The translations under genes and the position numbers were made by a program. From assembly GCA_026545225.1 (NCBI GenBank), contig CM048853.1, positions 48,533,755 to 48,597,754 on the forward strand: a stretch of DNA of 64,000 bases, in the 5' to 3' direction. Numbering within the stretch: position 1 is the stretch's first letter; every line of letters begins with the position of its first letter. The notes under the pieces are model-generated. The model saw nothing but the letters and a program-made list of their open reading frames with translations. It did no database searches and had not been told where the DNA came from. Below, piece after piece: positions 12,001-23,442 of the stretch. Origin of the DNA: Cornus controversa (Eukaryota > Streptophyta > Magnoliopsida > Cornales > Cornaceae).

Positions 12001-15000
12001 TCTCCTAAACAAAGGGAAACAGAAGAGATTAAGAAACAAGAAATGGTGAAAGTGGAACAGGGAAACTAGTCACACACAATCAAATCTCTATAAACCCAAC
12101 TTCCAAAGGACCTTAAAAACCTCTGTAGTGGTATGCTTCATCAAAAATCAGCATTATCAGATCTAGGGGATCCACTCAATCTTGTCTTCTAAGAAACCAA
12201 TATATTTATGATCTATGATTTCATACATTTAGGACTGGACTTAAAATTGAAGCTTTTAGTCTGTAAATAGTCCCTTTTGGAATGAAGATCAAGTTTTGCC
12301 GTCCAGTACTACAAAAATGCAGGGATCATTAAGTTTTGTTATTGGACTTTTTCTCAGTTAACCATTATGATGTCATAATCATCTTTTATTTTTAAAAAAG
12401 AGAAAATTTTAGCAGTTATAATTCATGCATCCACACATTAACCATTATAGAGCATTTTCCCAATATTAGGGGGCCTTTGCTTGGTGCCTAGGAAGCACGG
12501 ATATGAACATAGGTATGACATGATATGGACACGGCGATAAGGCAAATCTAAAAAAAAAAATAAGACATGGATTAGTCGAAAACTAATAATATAATATATT
12601 ATATATATATATAAATAATTTTGGCTCATTTTATCCATATAATCATGAATGAAATCACTAATTCGGATCTTCGAGTTAGATGTTTGTTGTTTTTTTTTAA
12701 TTTTAAAATGTTTATATTATGTTTCTAACTAACCCATAATATATTTTAAATTGCATTAAATCCCATTCTTCTAAGAAAAATAATTACAAAACCACCTTGC
12801 ATGTCCTGAAAGTGTCTCAAACGTGTCTCAGCTGTGTCCAACCTAAAAATAAAATATTCAAGTTTTATGACACTTTTAGTCGTGTTCGGGCTTTGTCCGC
12901 ATGTCCAAGTGTTTGATACTGCCGCGACACCTCTAGGAGAAGTGTTTGTGCTTCCTAGCTTGGTGCTATGGTAATAATGATGTGGTCTTGGATTACTTGT
13001 GGTCACCAAAGCACAGAGAGAATGTATCAACCCCACATCCTGGGTGATAGTCTTCTTTTGTATTGTACATTTGTTATGCCAAGTGCTCCATTGATAGATG
13101 GGCAATACTAGAAACTATAGTGTCATAAACATTAATTTGTTTGAGCCCAAGTAATTCCTGAGAGGGTTCACTATTTGGAGGTTTGGGGTTCAAGCTCCAA
13201 AGGTTTCTTTGTGAAAAATGATTTCTGGTGTATGATGTACTTATGAGTGCGCCAGAAATCAAATAAATGAAAAATGAACAAGATGTTCTCAACTTCTCGT
13301 TCAATTTCAATATCAACCTAGAGCTATTTCCATCCTAATACTCATCAAATGATAGGTGCCGGCACCTGATGCATTGACTCCTTTAATGGGATGAGACGAT
13401 AACAAGGTAGCAAAGAGAATTGCAGTTCCTTTTGAAACTTCCCAATTTAACCCTATCTTTTTCATCCTTTTAGGAACATGTTAATGAAATTGACTTTGAC
13501 TACATGGAGTATGCAAGGCAGAGGCTTCAACAGTACTGGTTAAGGAAGCCTGAGCTATTGGGTTCTTTTAGAGCTACCCGTGTTGATGGTAACACTACTA
13601 TCTATTTCTTTGTAGCTTTCTCTCTCACTGCTTTGTTGGGATATGATCATATATGCCCTCTGCAAGATTATGAATGTTATTTACATTTTACTGGTTCAAG
13701 TCTTGAGGGTAATCACTTTATGTAAATAGTTGAAGTTCACACCTCCCGAGTCCCAGCACCCTTGATTAACAAGTAACACACTGTGCAATGGCATTTTTTT
13801 TAGGTTGTTAACTAGGCTTCATTATCGACTTAAATCTTCATTTTGAAACATCATTTATATTGGCTTTTAAATTAAAAAATGTTCACTTTATTTATCTATT
13901 CTTTTTTCTTTTTCTTCAGCAGCTTTGTTTTTAGATGAAACTTTTTTCTGTACTTTTCTTTATAACTTAGGACTGAATATTCTTAGCATGATTTTATTTT
14001 ATTTTTGTACTCCTCTTTGTTACTTACCAATGGATACTCTAAGCTTTTTTTTTTGTGATGTCAAAATTTGGTGTTGATATCACAAGATACATTGCCCTTA
14101 GATAATGGAGTATAATGCGGTATATGTCAGATTTTGAAAGAAAGTTGGGACACATTTGGTTAAAATTTATTTATGAAATTGTTGGAAATCTTAAACCAAA
14201 GACCATTTGATAAAATTTTAGAAATGCGAATATGAACATTTTATTTAAAATTACCTGTTGAAAAAAATTAATTTAAAATTAAGTCAAAACACTTGTATAG
14301 GAGGTCATAGGATATAGTACTGAGGTTGTGTTGTATAAGTCAGAATTTTTTTGACACATTGATAGAACAAGAGTTCTCCATGTCTAGAATCACATGCTAT
14401 TTTTGAATATCAGGAGAAAAAATCTGGCTTGTTGACCGTTTGGCACATCCCACCTGAATTTCAAGTTTTACTAAAATTACATTTCATATATATTTTTTAG
14501 TCCTCCACTCCTACTTATCTTAATCTAGAGCTTATCTCCAGACTTCTAATTTGACAGTTATCCATAGATCTTACTCTAGTTTTATTGACCAAAATAATAT
14601 CATAGACAAAAAGCTATACCATGGAAACTCATCCTGAATGTTATTTATTATTAGTTCACCCATAATTACTATACAAAGATATATACTTAATGTTGATCTA
14701 TTATGCAAGCCTAACCTATTTAGAAATTGACTGAATTCTCTCGCAGTTGTTAAAATTATAGTCACTGTTCCATGGTACATGTTCTTTCATTTCATGATAT
14801 CTATGTTGTGAGTCCTTTATTTTCTAAAACCCACTCTATAATATCTCTAAGGAACCTATCGTAGGCTTTCTTTAAGTCTATAAATGCGATATGAAGATCT
14901 TTCTTCTTTTCTTTATATCTTTTCATTAGTCCTCTCAGAAAGTTCTAGCTTCCATTGTTGACATCCCTGGCATAGTTCCAAATTGATTTTATGTTATTGT

Positions 15001-16580
15001 AGTTCCACGTCTTACTCGTTGTTTAATCATCTCTCCCGAAGCTCCATAGCATGACACATTAATTTGATTTCTCAATAATTTGTACAATTTTGAATCTCCC
15101 TCTTATTTTTATATATAGATACTATAGTACTTTTGCACCACTCATTGGCAGTTTATTAGTAATTATTATCTTGTTGAACATTTTTGTTAGCCAAACACAA
15201 TATCATCCCCTAAACATTTGCCAAAACTTACCAGGAATGCTATATATTCTAAACTCTTCATGTTTTCATCTATTATCAATGCATTTTTACCTTGCACAAC
15301 CTGACCCTATGAAACATTTGTTAAAAAGTTTGTTTTCTATAATCTTCCTGCATATTCTTCTCATTCTTAGCTTCCTGTATAATTTTAATTTAACTTCACA
15401 CTGTAGCTTTTTCACCTTTCTATAATTCCGTCGCCTTTTATTAAACGCTGCAAATTTTCACTGTTGGTGCACTTAATATTAAATCCTTTAATTTTTCTCT
15501 CCCATAACTTGGAAATTTTGTACATACCCTTTCTCCCCACCCGTAAGACCTAATTTAGAATGAAGATTGCCCTATACTCAGCTTCTGTCACTACTTTCTA
15601 TTAACTTGTTTGCATATATGTATTTTCAAAAGTTTCTTTTTTTATTTATTTTTTTGTCAAATTCTATAACATTCGATTTTTGCTTGTATATCCTAAAATT
15701 ATTTGTATTTTTTTAAATTAATAAACATGAAATTTTTTTCACATCTAACTAGTGGGCCCAGTAGGCTAATTCTGAAATATCCAAAAGGACAAACAACCCT
15801 TTGCGTCTTCATCCCATGTTCATTTGTTAACATCAAGGTGACAAATTTTATGATGATACTCTTAAAATTTTGTTATCAGTTTTAAGGCTGTAGTCCAACA
15901 ATTACTATACTATAGTTTTGAAAATACTTTGTAATTCATTTGTTAACGAATATATGACACGGCAAGAAAATGTTTTTATAGATATGACACTTATTTGATA
16001 GAGAGATGCTACAAAAAAATTTAATGAGAAACACTCACTTCAGAAATTTGTACATATTCCTAAACATTTATGCCCCTTCTCAGTATGATCAGAATATCAA
16101 TATTCTTGACAGCAAGGTGCACTGAGGTCATCTGATTTTACCGTTTACATGGTAATTCTACAAGCTCCTCTCTCCTAAACATTTGATTAGGACTTGCATT
16201 TTATTTTAGTTAATAGTAGAACTCAGAAGAACCTTTTCTGCTCCCCACACATACGTGAACGCTTTCCTTTCAGGGGGTTGTAGGAAATAGCACTCCAGAA
16301 ATCACAATAACAGGCAATGACAATAGAACTCAGAAGAACCATACATATATTCATCTGAATTAGAAAGATTGATCGTATTAGTGAACTTCAACATTCTGTC
16401 ATGCCTGGTTGAAACTTTGGCTTACGGTATTTATGACAGAGAACTTAAAGCATGATCTTTTGCTTTCACAAGTTATGTGAATGTGAGTTTTGGTATGCAG
16501 GCAAGAATGTGCAGAACACTGAAGCTGACAGATCTGCTGGAGAAGAAATTTTATGGAATTTGCAAGCTCGGCAAGAATGA
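6099..16580 (+). CDS. Choline/ethanolamine kinase, 3' seven exons (N-terminus not in view)
   Basis: The protein phosphorylates choline (or ethanolamine) with ATP, the first step of the CDP-choline route to phosphatidylcholine, in the cytosol. Exons are 6099-6220, 6381-6576, 10403-10520, 10647-10694, 11742-11842, 13474-13588 and 16501-16580. All junctions are GT-AG and the phases agree, giving 780 nt (259 residues plus TGA) without a stop. The phosphotransferase motif [10 protein letters not shown] is in exon 2. The choline kinase motif follows across the next junction as [20 protein letters not shown]. Other family matches are [10 protein letters not shown] at the start and [10 protein letters not shown] near the end. 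Plant enzymes have about 350 residues, so roughly 90 N-terminal residues are missing. Either those exons lie left of the window behind a long repeat-filled intron, or the copy is truncated. The exon at 10647-10694 is partly duplicated downstream. Confidence 0.88.
6577..10402 (+). other. Large intron of the choline kinase gene
   Basis: The donor is GTAAGT at 6577 and the acceptor TTTTTACTAG ends at 10402. At 3.8 kb it is the longest fully visible intron of this gene. It holds a copia-like LTR candidate at about 7755-8729 and a short GA repeat near 6919-6934. I saw no other coding signal. Confidence 0.75.
7755..8729 (+). mobile_element. Candidate copia-like LTR remnant in the kinase intron
   Basis: The stretch begins near TGTTGGCATATCTCGTGG and ends with a segment similar to many copia LTR 3' ends (TTTTCACGTAAAAATCTTGG, then TGTTCATTGATCATGCA). 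The TG...CA ends and the style of the final 150 bp support an LTR. No internal domain or target-site duplication was found, so the left boundary is approximate. Confidence 0.35.
10666..10961 (+). repeat. 149-bp tandem duplication covering the end of a kinase exon and its intron start
   Basis: Bases 10666-10812 recur without visible change at 10815-10961 (offset 149). The duplicated unit includes the last 29 nt of the exon ending at 10694, its GTAGTA donor and about 120 bp of intron. The second exon copy is preceded by CTTTCTACAG, a good acceptor. It can therefore be read as a 33-nt exon, 10811-10843, ending at the copied donor. Its 33 nt are in phase and would add 11 residues ([11 protein letters not shown]) after residue S of the preceding exon. 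Confidence 0.9.
12480..12966. mobile_element. MITE, family A copy 1, in a kinase intron
   Basis: The left end is CTAGGAAGCACGGATA (from 12488) and the right end GTGCTTCCTA (to 12957), forming inverted termini. GCTTGGTG(C) flanks both sides (12479-12487 and 12958-12966), an 8-9 bp target duplication that fits Mutator-like or hAT families. The interior is AT-rich and non-coding. Related copies lie at 32977-33520 and about 40318-40757, with a fragment in reverse orientation at about 18745-18880. Confidence 0.7.
14560..15100 (-). pseudogene. LINE (L1-type) reverse transcriptase remnant
   Basis: On the minus strand, broken frames read as a non-LTR reverse transcriptase. From right to left they include [30 protein letters not shown] (the finger/palm KAYDR block), [12 protein letters not shown] (degenerate GLHQGSxLSPYL), [13 protein letters not shown] and then FLSMILFW. 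The last corresponds to the FADD region, but the catalytic Asp pair is lost. Frameshifts and substitutions show a long-dead copy. LINE sequence probably continues to about 15600 at lower similarity. It lies antisense within the last kinase intron. Confidence 0.75.
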
Positions 16581-18102
16581 CAAGATGGTACTTGGGATCC
16601 TTGCTGCACTATTTGTATATTAGTATTACTAAAGAAAACGAAAAACATGGTACGTCGGTGTTGCGGTGGAGGGATTAATGGTATAAAGTCAGAATGTGTT
16701 AATGAAACCAACCTGTCAGTTTGAATTAGTTCATTTTGATTGTTGAGAATTAGTTGAATCAGTCTTGTCTGAGTTTTACATGGGATTTTAGAACAGTGAG
16801 TTGTGGTTTTTAGTAATCATTTATGATTTCATTTCTTTTCTGCTAGATTTTTATGAGATGAAGTATTACTGGTTTCCTGTTGATGTCTGTAGCCCATTTG
16901 TAGGACTACACTTGATTTGGCGATTACAACTAGGAAAATTATTCTTTGAAGTGATAAAATGAGCTCAGCAATGAAACCGACTCTTTATCCGCCTATGATG
17001 CATTCCCACATTAATGCATGAGGAAAATAATTTAGAGTCCGACCGTTGGATTTTGTATCATTACTTGTGCATCAAACAGTTTTTGAATGAGTCAAAGTAC
17101 GTGAATTTTCATGATACTGTGAGTGTTTTTTCCTTAAATATATAAAAATAATAGAGTAAATCGCTCAAACCCCTCTTGGTTTAAGCCTACTTACACCTGG
17201 CAAATGTGGATAAAATGTCTACTGTACGCTTGAATTTTATGAGATTAAAATAAATATATATATACCTTGTAAACTAAATCATTGTAATACCCCTCTGTCT
17301 CTCTCTCCACCCACCTGCAACTTTCACCACCGCATCTCTCTCCACCCACCCACAACCTCCACCACCGTCTACCACTTCTCTCTCTCTCTCTCTCTCTCTT
17401 CCCTTCATTCTCGTCTTCAAAGTCATTGAGTATTTCTATTGATTGGTCATGTCATATAGGCCCGAGTCGGACATCCAGTTGCTTCAATTTGAATTATTCG
17501 GAAAATTCTTTATATATATCAAAAAGATGGACAATCAAACTTATTTTTTCAATTCAATAGAAGTCCAATGAGGAAAAGGTAAATAGGGTACCAAATAATG
17601 AGAGGTATGTAAAATGCAGGGCCGATTACTGCGCTTATTTTTAATCCGGAATGGAATGGAACCACGTAGGAATTTATATGTAAACATAGTATCTATTTCA
17701 ATACGCTCGAATGACCCTTTTTCATAATGAGAATGTATATAACCCTATTTCGGTCTCGTCCAAATTTTTGATTTTCAAACTTATTTGAGACAATGATAAT
17801 GAGAGAATGAAATGAATGCGAGGATTAACGTGAATAGATATTTTGGGAGTCCTGAAATTGGGTTTGGGGTTGGGTTGATGTTTGTCCATTTGAATTTGAG
17901 GTTGGGTTCACGTTCGTTCATTCGAAAATAAAGATGAAGGAATCATATTTTCTTAATTTGTAAAAACTTGTACTCTAAATCAATCATGGAGTGTGAGAAG
18001 TCGGATGAGCATGGATTGACTCATGGGAGATAATGAGGTTCCAAAACCATTGAAAAAATTCAATTTATATCTACGTGATTTGTATGACATTATTTATATA
18101 AA
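16581..18102 (+). other. 3' flank of the kinase gene and intergenic DNA
   Basis: The first 250-300 bases after the TGA at 16578-16580 are probably 3' UTR. A CT microsatellite lies at about 17377-17400, inside a C/T-rich stretch from 17280. I recognise nothing else to 18102. Confidence 0.5.
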
Positions 18103-18628
18103 GGTTAAATTCATAAAACCCACCTATACTAAAAAAATCAATCAATTTGTCTCCTCCCGTTAGTTTTTTATTGAAATTAACGAAGAAGCTGCACGTGCAT
18201 CTCACGTGAGCTGTAAAGTGGTGTGTAAATGACTAAATTACCCTTGACACATCTGTTGAAATTAAAAGGACTAAAATACCCTCATAGTAAGGGGGGTTTT
18301 ATGATAATTTTTTTATAGTAGATGGAAGTTTTATAGTAGAGGGAGGTTTTATGATTTTAACCCAATCAAGAAACCTCCTATCTACTCTCTAATTTTCTCA
18401 AATTGTCCTTTCGTAAAGGATACATCCGTCGTTTACAAATAACTTTTTTTTTATGAATTTATTTTATTAAATAAAGGAAGGATATTTTGGTAATTTTGTT
18501 ATCAAATTGACAGAGCCGTTTAATTTTGCCCTTATATAAGAAAATTTAATAATAGATGGGAGTTTTTGAAAATTCAAAAAATTTTATGAGAATATTTGAT
18601 AGTAGAGAGGGTTTTATGAATTTAACCC
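18103..18628. mobile_element. MITE with long terminal inverted repeats
   Basis: The left end GGTTAAATTCATAAAACCC (18103) and the right end GGGTTTTATGAATTTAACC (ending 18628) are inverted copies, extended inwards by CTATACTA/TAGTAGAG. Flanks are TATATAAA on the left and TATATATAAA on the right, compatible with a target duplication. Partial copies of the right end recur inside (18295-18364), so the right end was internally duplicated or a second copy is nested. Confidence 0.65.
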
Positions 18629-18629
18629 T

Positions 18630-18712
18630 ATATATAAAGTCTATATATATTATGTATTTAATATGTTAAATATAAAGTCTATATATATTATGTATTTAAT
18701 ATGTTAAAATTT
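18630..18712. repeat. Short tandem duplication, about 37 bp twice
   Basis: The segment TATAAAGTCTATATATATTA followed by TGTATTTAATATGTTAAA occurs twice in a row, directly next to the right end of the MITE. Confidence 0.7.
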
Positions 18713-18979
18713 TGAATGAAGTCTGGACCAAATGGTAAAGAGCTAAGAAGTGTTGTGTCGAATAAGTGTTGACCTGAACACGACTTAGACACGTTTGACA
18801 TGGTTAAAAATGTTTTAGAATTTGAATATTTTTTCCGGTTGGAACTTGGAACACGTTTGAGACTCTTCGGGCCACGATAAATTAATTTTGTCCTATACTT
18901 ATGGTTCCTGAGTCTAGCCTTAAACTTCGACGCACCGGACTCAACATCGTTCATTCAAAATCAACCACAAAATATCCAT

Positions 18980-19179
18980 CCCATCCCATCCTGACAAAGC
19001 GACAAGAACTACTAAAAATCTCTCTCTCTCTCCAGACCCAAGCTACCTGTTTCTCTCTCTAACACCAACCCACAAGAAAAAAACATAGACCTCACAAGTG
19101 TTCCTTTCCAATACTAACTCACTCTATTGATATCGTTTCTTCTATTGAATTGTGGTCTCTGAATTGCTTCTATACAAAA
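18980..19179 (+). promoter_or_regulatory. 5' leader region of the MPH1 gene
   Basis: A pyrimidine-rich stretch (TCTCTCTCTCTCTCCAGACC near 19020, then TTTCTCTCTCT near 19050) leads into the ATG at 19180. Such CT-rich leaders are common in plant photosynthesis genes. I could not pick a convincing TATA box. Confidence 0.4.
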
Positions 19180-22100
19180 ATGGCTTGTACATCACAAGCT
19201 ATTATATCAGCAAACAGCTGCAATTTGTTCTTCAAACAATATCACAAGGACTCAAAGAGGAAGCAACATCTCAACCTCTTCAGAGTCCGAGATTCCTCCG
19301 ATGAATCTGACTGCAATGTCGAGGAATGCGCCCCCGACAAGGAGGTATCTTCTTTTTCTTCTCACTATTGTTTGGTTCCCGAGAAAAAGCTAGGAAATTT
19401 TTGGGTTCTGATGATTTCTTTATATGAATGTTTATTTTATTTTATTTTTTCTTTTTTCTGGCAAGAAACTCACCACCCACTTGCCCATAGACTTGAACCC
19501 TCACCCTTCGTAGAGGAGATATCACTAGGCTGCCTTTGGTCTTTATATGAATGTTTATTTACATGAATTTGGGTACTGGTTGTTGGAATATGTTTCAAAA
19601 TATAAATTTTACTAAATTTTATAAAAATATATTAATTAACTTTTCTAATACCAAAGTAAGGTGATATTATTTACATGCATAAATGTATTTTACATATGTT
19701 TTTACACTTTCTGTCCGTAGTCTATTAATTATTGTGAACTATACGTGAATTTAATCAAAGTTCATTAACTTGGAATATGTATCTTATTAATTTATGAACT
19801 TTAGAAATCATTCACATTTATGAGATACATTTTGATTAGTGTGATACATGATCCAAATTCATTGCTTTGGAACATGAGTCTTTTTAATTCATATATTTGG
19901 ATTGAACACATTTATATGACTTATCTTGAGAGGTCTATATAAGGACCACACTCCCCTCAAATCAAGGATGAATCAAGTTCAATCTCAACTCATACTCAAA
20001 TTTTCTTAACACAATAAGATTAAATTCTGTTGAAGTACTTGGAGATTATGTTACAATTGTGAATTTGGTGGATTAAGATGGTTGTTCTTTTTTTTTTTTT
20101 GTTCAACATAATTAATGAAAAAATCGTTTTATTGAGAAACGTCAAGTTACAAAAATATTACTTTGTATTTCAGTTTTGGCATCAGCATAGTTGAGAGTCC
20201 AGGACATCTTCAAGAGAAAGTTATAAGACTGGAATAGCAAGTGAAGTCAGTAAAAGAAATGTAAAAAAGGCGAATAAAAGAAAAAATAAAAAAAGAGGAT
20301 ATGTTCTTATTTTGAGCGATCTCATTATAAATTGGGACTTCTCTTATGTTCCGTTTGGGAACACCGAATCGGCGCGTTTGAATTAAATTTCTTCCAATTC
20401 CAATTCTAAGGCGTCAGTTATGTGTTCTCTAAATATTTTTCAATTGTTCACTCTACTTGGGGGTACAACAACAACAATTAAGCATTTTTTTCAACTACTT
20501 GGGGTCGGTTACATGAATCTTATGTTTCAACTTGGGTATTTACAGTAATTCCTATATGGGATAAATGTAAGGATGTTGTATGAAAGTTTGTCGTGTCAGA
20601 CCTATGATCACTACTATAGGATGTTTGGCATTGTGCTTGGATAGGTTAGCAGCACTTTTAGTTTGTTATAAACTTTTGACTATGTTTAGCAGCACAAAAA
20701 ATTTCTTTTTAACGGTAGAGATTTTAGCGTGGTAGAACTTTTAACCAAAGATCAATTTGGTGCCTTTTTAATTGCGTTTGTAAGTAGGGGTAAATAAATC
20801 AGATGACGTTGCTTATGGAAGGAGAATATTTTTGAAAGTGTCAAGCACTAATTGTATCTAAACACCCTATGCCAGATAGGGTTCATCAAACAAGCAAAAC
20901 AACCCCAACAATTATTCATCTAAATAGTCTCATGAATCAACAAGGCATGATGACTTGAGTAGATTTTAACATAAAAATTCAAGCCCATTATTGTTTAGGA
21001 ATGCACCTTTATACGCCAGTTCCAGTTTCTTTTCCAGTACTCTTGAGTACTTCTAAAGAACAAAGTCATCTTCATCTTAATGTCTGATTCTTTAATTTTT
21101 ATATATTACTCCATATATATACTAGAGTTAAGTGGTGATTTGTCTTTTTATGTACACTGCATTGATATCTATATATTTGACTTATTTTTTTCCTTGTTTC
21201 TGGTTATGTGTTATAGTTCAAACACTTCGTCTCTCTTGGTAGAAGAAGAGAATTAAGTGCTAAGTGCATGTAATACACCAGTCTTACACAAGAACTAGAA
21301 TTATTGTTCTACTCATTCAGCCAAAAATTTGTAGGTTATTCCAAGTTAAAAACTCTAGTTTGATGAATCTTAGAGTGACATGTCATCTAATTCTTGGTTA
21401 CCCCATAGGTGAATTATCTTTCATTCATTTAATGTGTGGATAAAAATCTTTCAGTTTTCATTCATTTAATGTGTGGACAAAGCTATCAGACACAATTCTA
21501 AGCAATTGGTTCTTAAGTCAATGCATAAAGCCATCTAGGGAAATAGAATTTTACCTATATTCTACTTGAAGAAAATCTAACATATTGTTAATAGTAAAAA
21601 CAGGTTGGGAAAGTGAGCATGGAATGGGTAGCTGTGGAGAAGACTAAGGTGGTTGGGACATTCCCACCTCGTAATCGGGGTTGGACGGGCTATGTTGAGA
21701 AGGACACTGCTGGACAGACAAACATATATTCAGTTGAGGTGAGTATTTTTAAGGTTTCTGATTTTAAATAATTGTTTTATGAACATGTTTTCTGAATTGC
21801 GAGTTGTTAACCAAAAGAGTACAGGGAGAATTGCACACTTACATGTCTCAATTCTAATTTATGTGCAATTTTACTATATATTGCAGCATCGAGTCATGAT
21901 ATATTTATCAACAGTCTTATGTGTTAAGTACTTTTTACTGTGAAGAACACTGTGTCTATAGTTCCCATAAGAAGTTAATTTGTTCACACGTGGAGTCCTT
22001 TCATATCCTAGTTTTTTTCCTTTTTTTTTTTCTCCTTTCATATCCCAGTTTAATATCTAAAAGTTCTTTAGCATCTGCTCCTGAATTTACTCACTCTTAC

Positions 22101-23442
22101 CTGATTTATTTTTTATCTGTCTTGTTTAAATTGTCTACACAAGTTATTTGTGCTTCATTCTTGAGTCCTTATGATTCATTATCGGTTTTGGAGGTAAAGC
22201 AATTATTAAACTTAGTCATCCATGTTATGTTGCCATTAAGATTAAGCGAACTGATTTCAGAAAGTTATGGTTTGGAGAATCTTTTTCCATCTCTATATAC
22301 TTCTTGCGTATTCTTTCTGTAATATATCAAATTAGGTGCTGAGCACATAAGGTTCCTTATTCTGCAAAGAAACTTGAGTGCCTTGCTTATTTTTTCATGT
22401 ATCAATTAGTGAAAATTTTAGTATTGTGTTTGGAGCACTCTGTTCTTGGCAAAATCACAACTGTTTTTGACCGAGAGAGATGGCAGTTCAACCTTCAGGC
22501 TGCAGGCGCATGATTGGAATCATGGACCTTTTATTATGGATAATAAGTGAAAAAGTAATTTCAAACATCTCCAATTTTGATTATAATGGGAGATAGGTGG
22601 TTCAATATATTTTGTAGGTGGCATAGCTGATCTCTAAAAGATCATTCAATGGATTTCCCCAAAGCTTACACTTGAAATGATAGCTTCTATTGGGCTTACC
22701 CTCTGGGACTGAGGATGGACCACTCTTGGACAGAGCTTGATATCTCTAACAAATGTGGTGTCAACCTTGAGATTACTGAAGAAGACTCAGTAAACTGTTT
22801 ATACTTAAAAATGTGGATTTCTTCTAGTTACAAATTATCCAACATATCACATAGCCACTTTTTCACAAATTTTTCAGAGTTCTATTTATGATCCAACACT
22901 CTTTCTGTTCATAGCAAAATTGAAATATATCACGTGATTTCACTCCTTGAATTGGGTAGGTCCGTAACTTCTTAGTATTCTTGGCACCTTATAGATGCAT
23001 AGTTAATAGTCCACAAACTTCGTTATACCTATGGCTCATGGAAATTCTTTTGAATTAATTAGTGAATGTTTTGAACTATATGTTTCAAAAACTAATCTGT
23101 TATATTTTGCAGCCTGCAGTTTATGTGGCAGAAAGTGCAATTAGCTCAGGTAATGCAGGTTCTTCAGCTGATGGGTCGGAGAACACAGCAGCAGTAGCTG
23201 CAGGCCTTGGAATAATCATCATTGCTGCAGCATCATCGATACTCCTTCAAGTTGGGAAGAACCCCCCACCTGAAGTGCAGACAGTAGAATACTCCGGGCC
23301 ATCCCTTAGTTACTATATCAACAAGTTTAAGCCATCAGAAATTATCCAAGCCTCGGTGCCAACTGAAACTTCAGAAAGCTTTGCCCCGGGAGCTCCCCAG
23401 GTTCAGGTTGAATCTGCATACCAGCCGGACGCTTCAACTTGA
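19180..23442 (+). CDS. MPH1: MPH1 (Maintenance of PSII under High light 1), thylakoid membrane protein
   Basis: Three exons (19180-19344, 21604-21738, 23113-23442) join in phase 0 to 209 residues. The first ATG gives MACTSQAIISANSCNLFFKQ, a Ser-rich, acid-poor start typical of a chloroplast transit peptide (about 45 residues). Next comes the conserved acidic DSSDESDCNVEECAPDKE. Exon 2 carries MEWVAVEKTKVVGTFPPR and GWTGYVEKDTAGQTNIYSVE. Exon 3 has one membrane span at about residues 126-147 (GLGIIIIAAASSILLQV), then SGPSLSYYINKFKPSE and a Pro/Glu-rich tail. In Arabidopsis the likely orthologue (At5g07020) protects photosystem II under strong light. I recognised it from memory of that sequence, without a search. 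Intron 1 holds LTR- and LINE-like pieces. The end of exon 3 and the 3' UTR are duplicated at 36.6 kb. Confidence 0.85.
19580..20105 (+). mobile_element. Candidate copia-type LTR in MPH1 intron 1
   Basis: It starts TGTTGGAATATGTTTC and contains a promoter-like TATATAAGGACC at about 19938, followed by a leader-like A/C-rich stretch. It may end at GTTCAACA near 20105. No target duplication was seen, so the boundaries are a guess. Confidence 0.35.
20462..20530 (+). mobile_element. LINE/SINE 3'-end-like fragment
   Basis: GTACAACAACAACAATTAAG followed by ACTTGGGGTCGGTTACATGA matches the widespread plant repeat in which CAACAACAACAA is followed by TGGGGTCGGCTACATGAAT. It lies in MPH1 intron 1. Confidence 0.5.
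21739..23112 (+). other. MPH1 intron 2
   Basis: The donor is GTGAGT and the acceptor TTTTGCAG. The intron is AT-rich; no repeat family or coding signal was recognised in it. Confidence 0.7.

Noticed and set aside
16501..16623. Alternative frame [13 protein letters not shown]... in the last kinase exon
   Set aside because: The phase of the preceding exon (ending in one base of a Gly codon) selects the other frame, which ends QARQE and TGA at 16580.
17430..17830. Stretch resembling organelle-type sequence (possible plastid insert)
   Set aside because: I could not match it to any specific plastid or mitochondrial gene, so the impression is not supported.
19150..19179. Ten-codon upstream extension of MPH1 exon 1
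   Set aside because: It depends on a TTG start; the ATG at 19180 gives a proper transit peptide.
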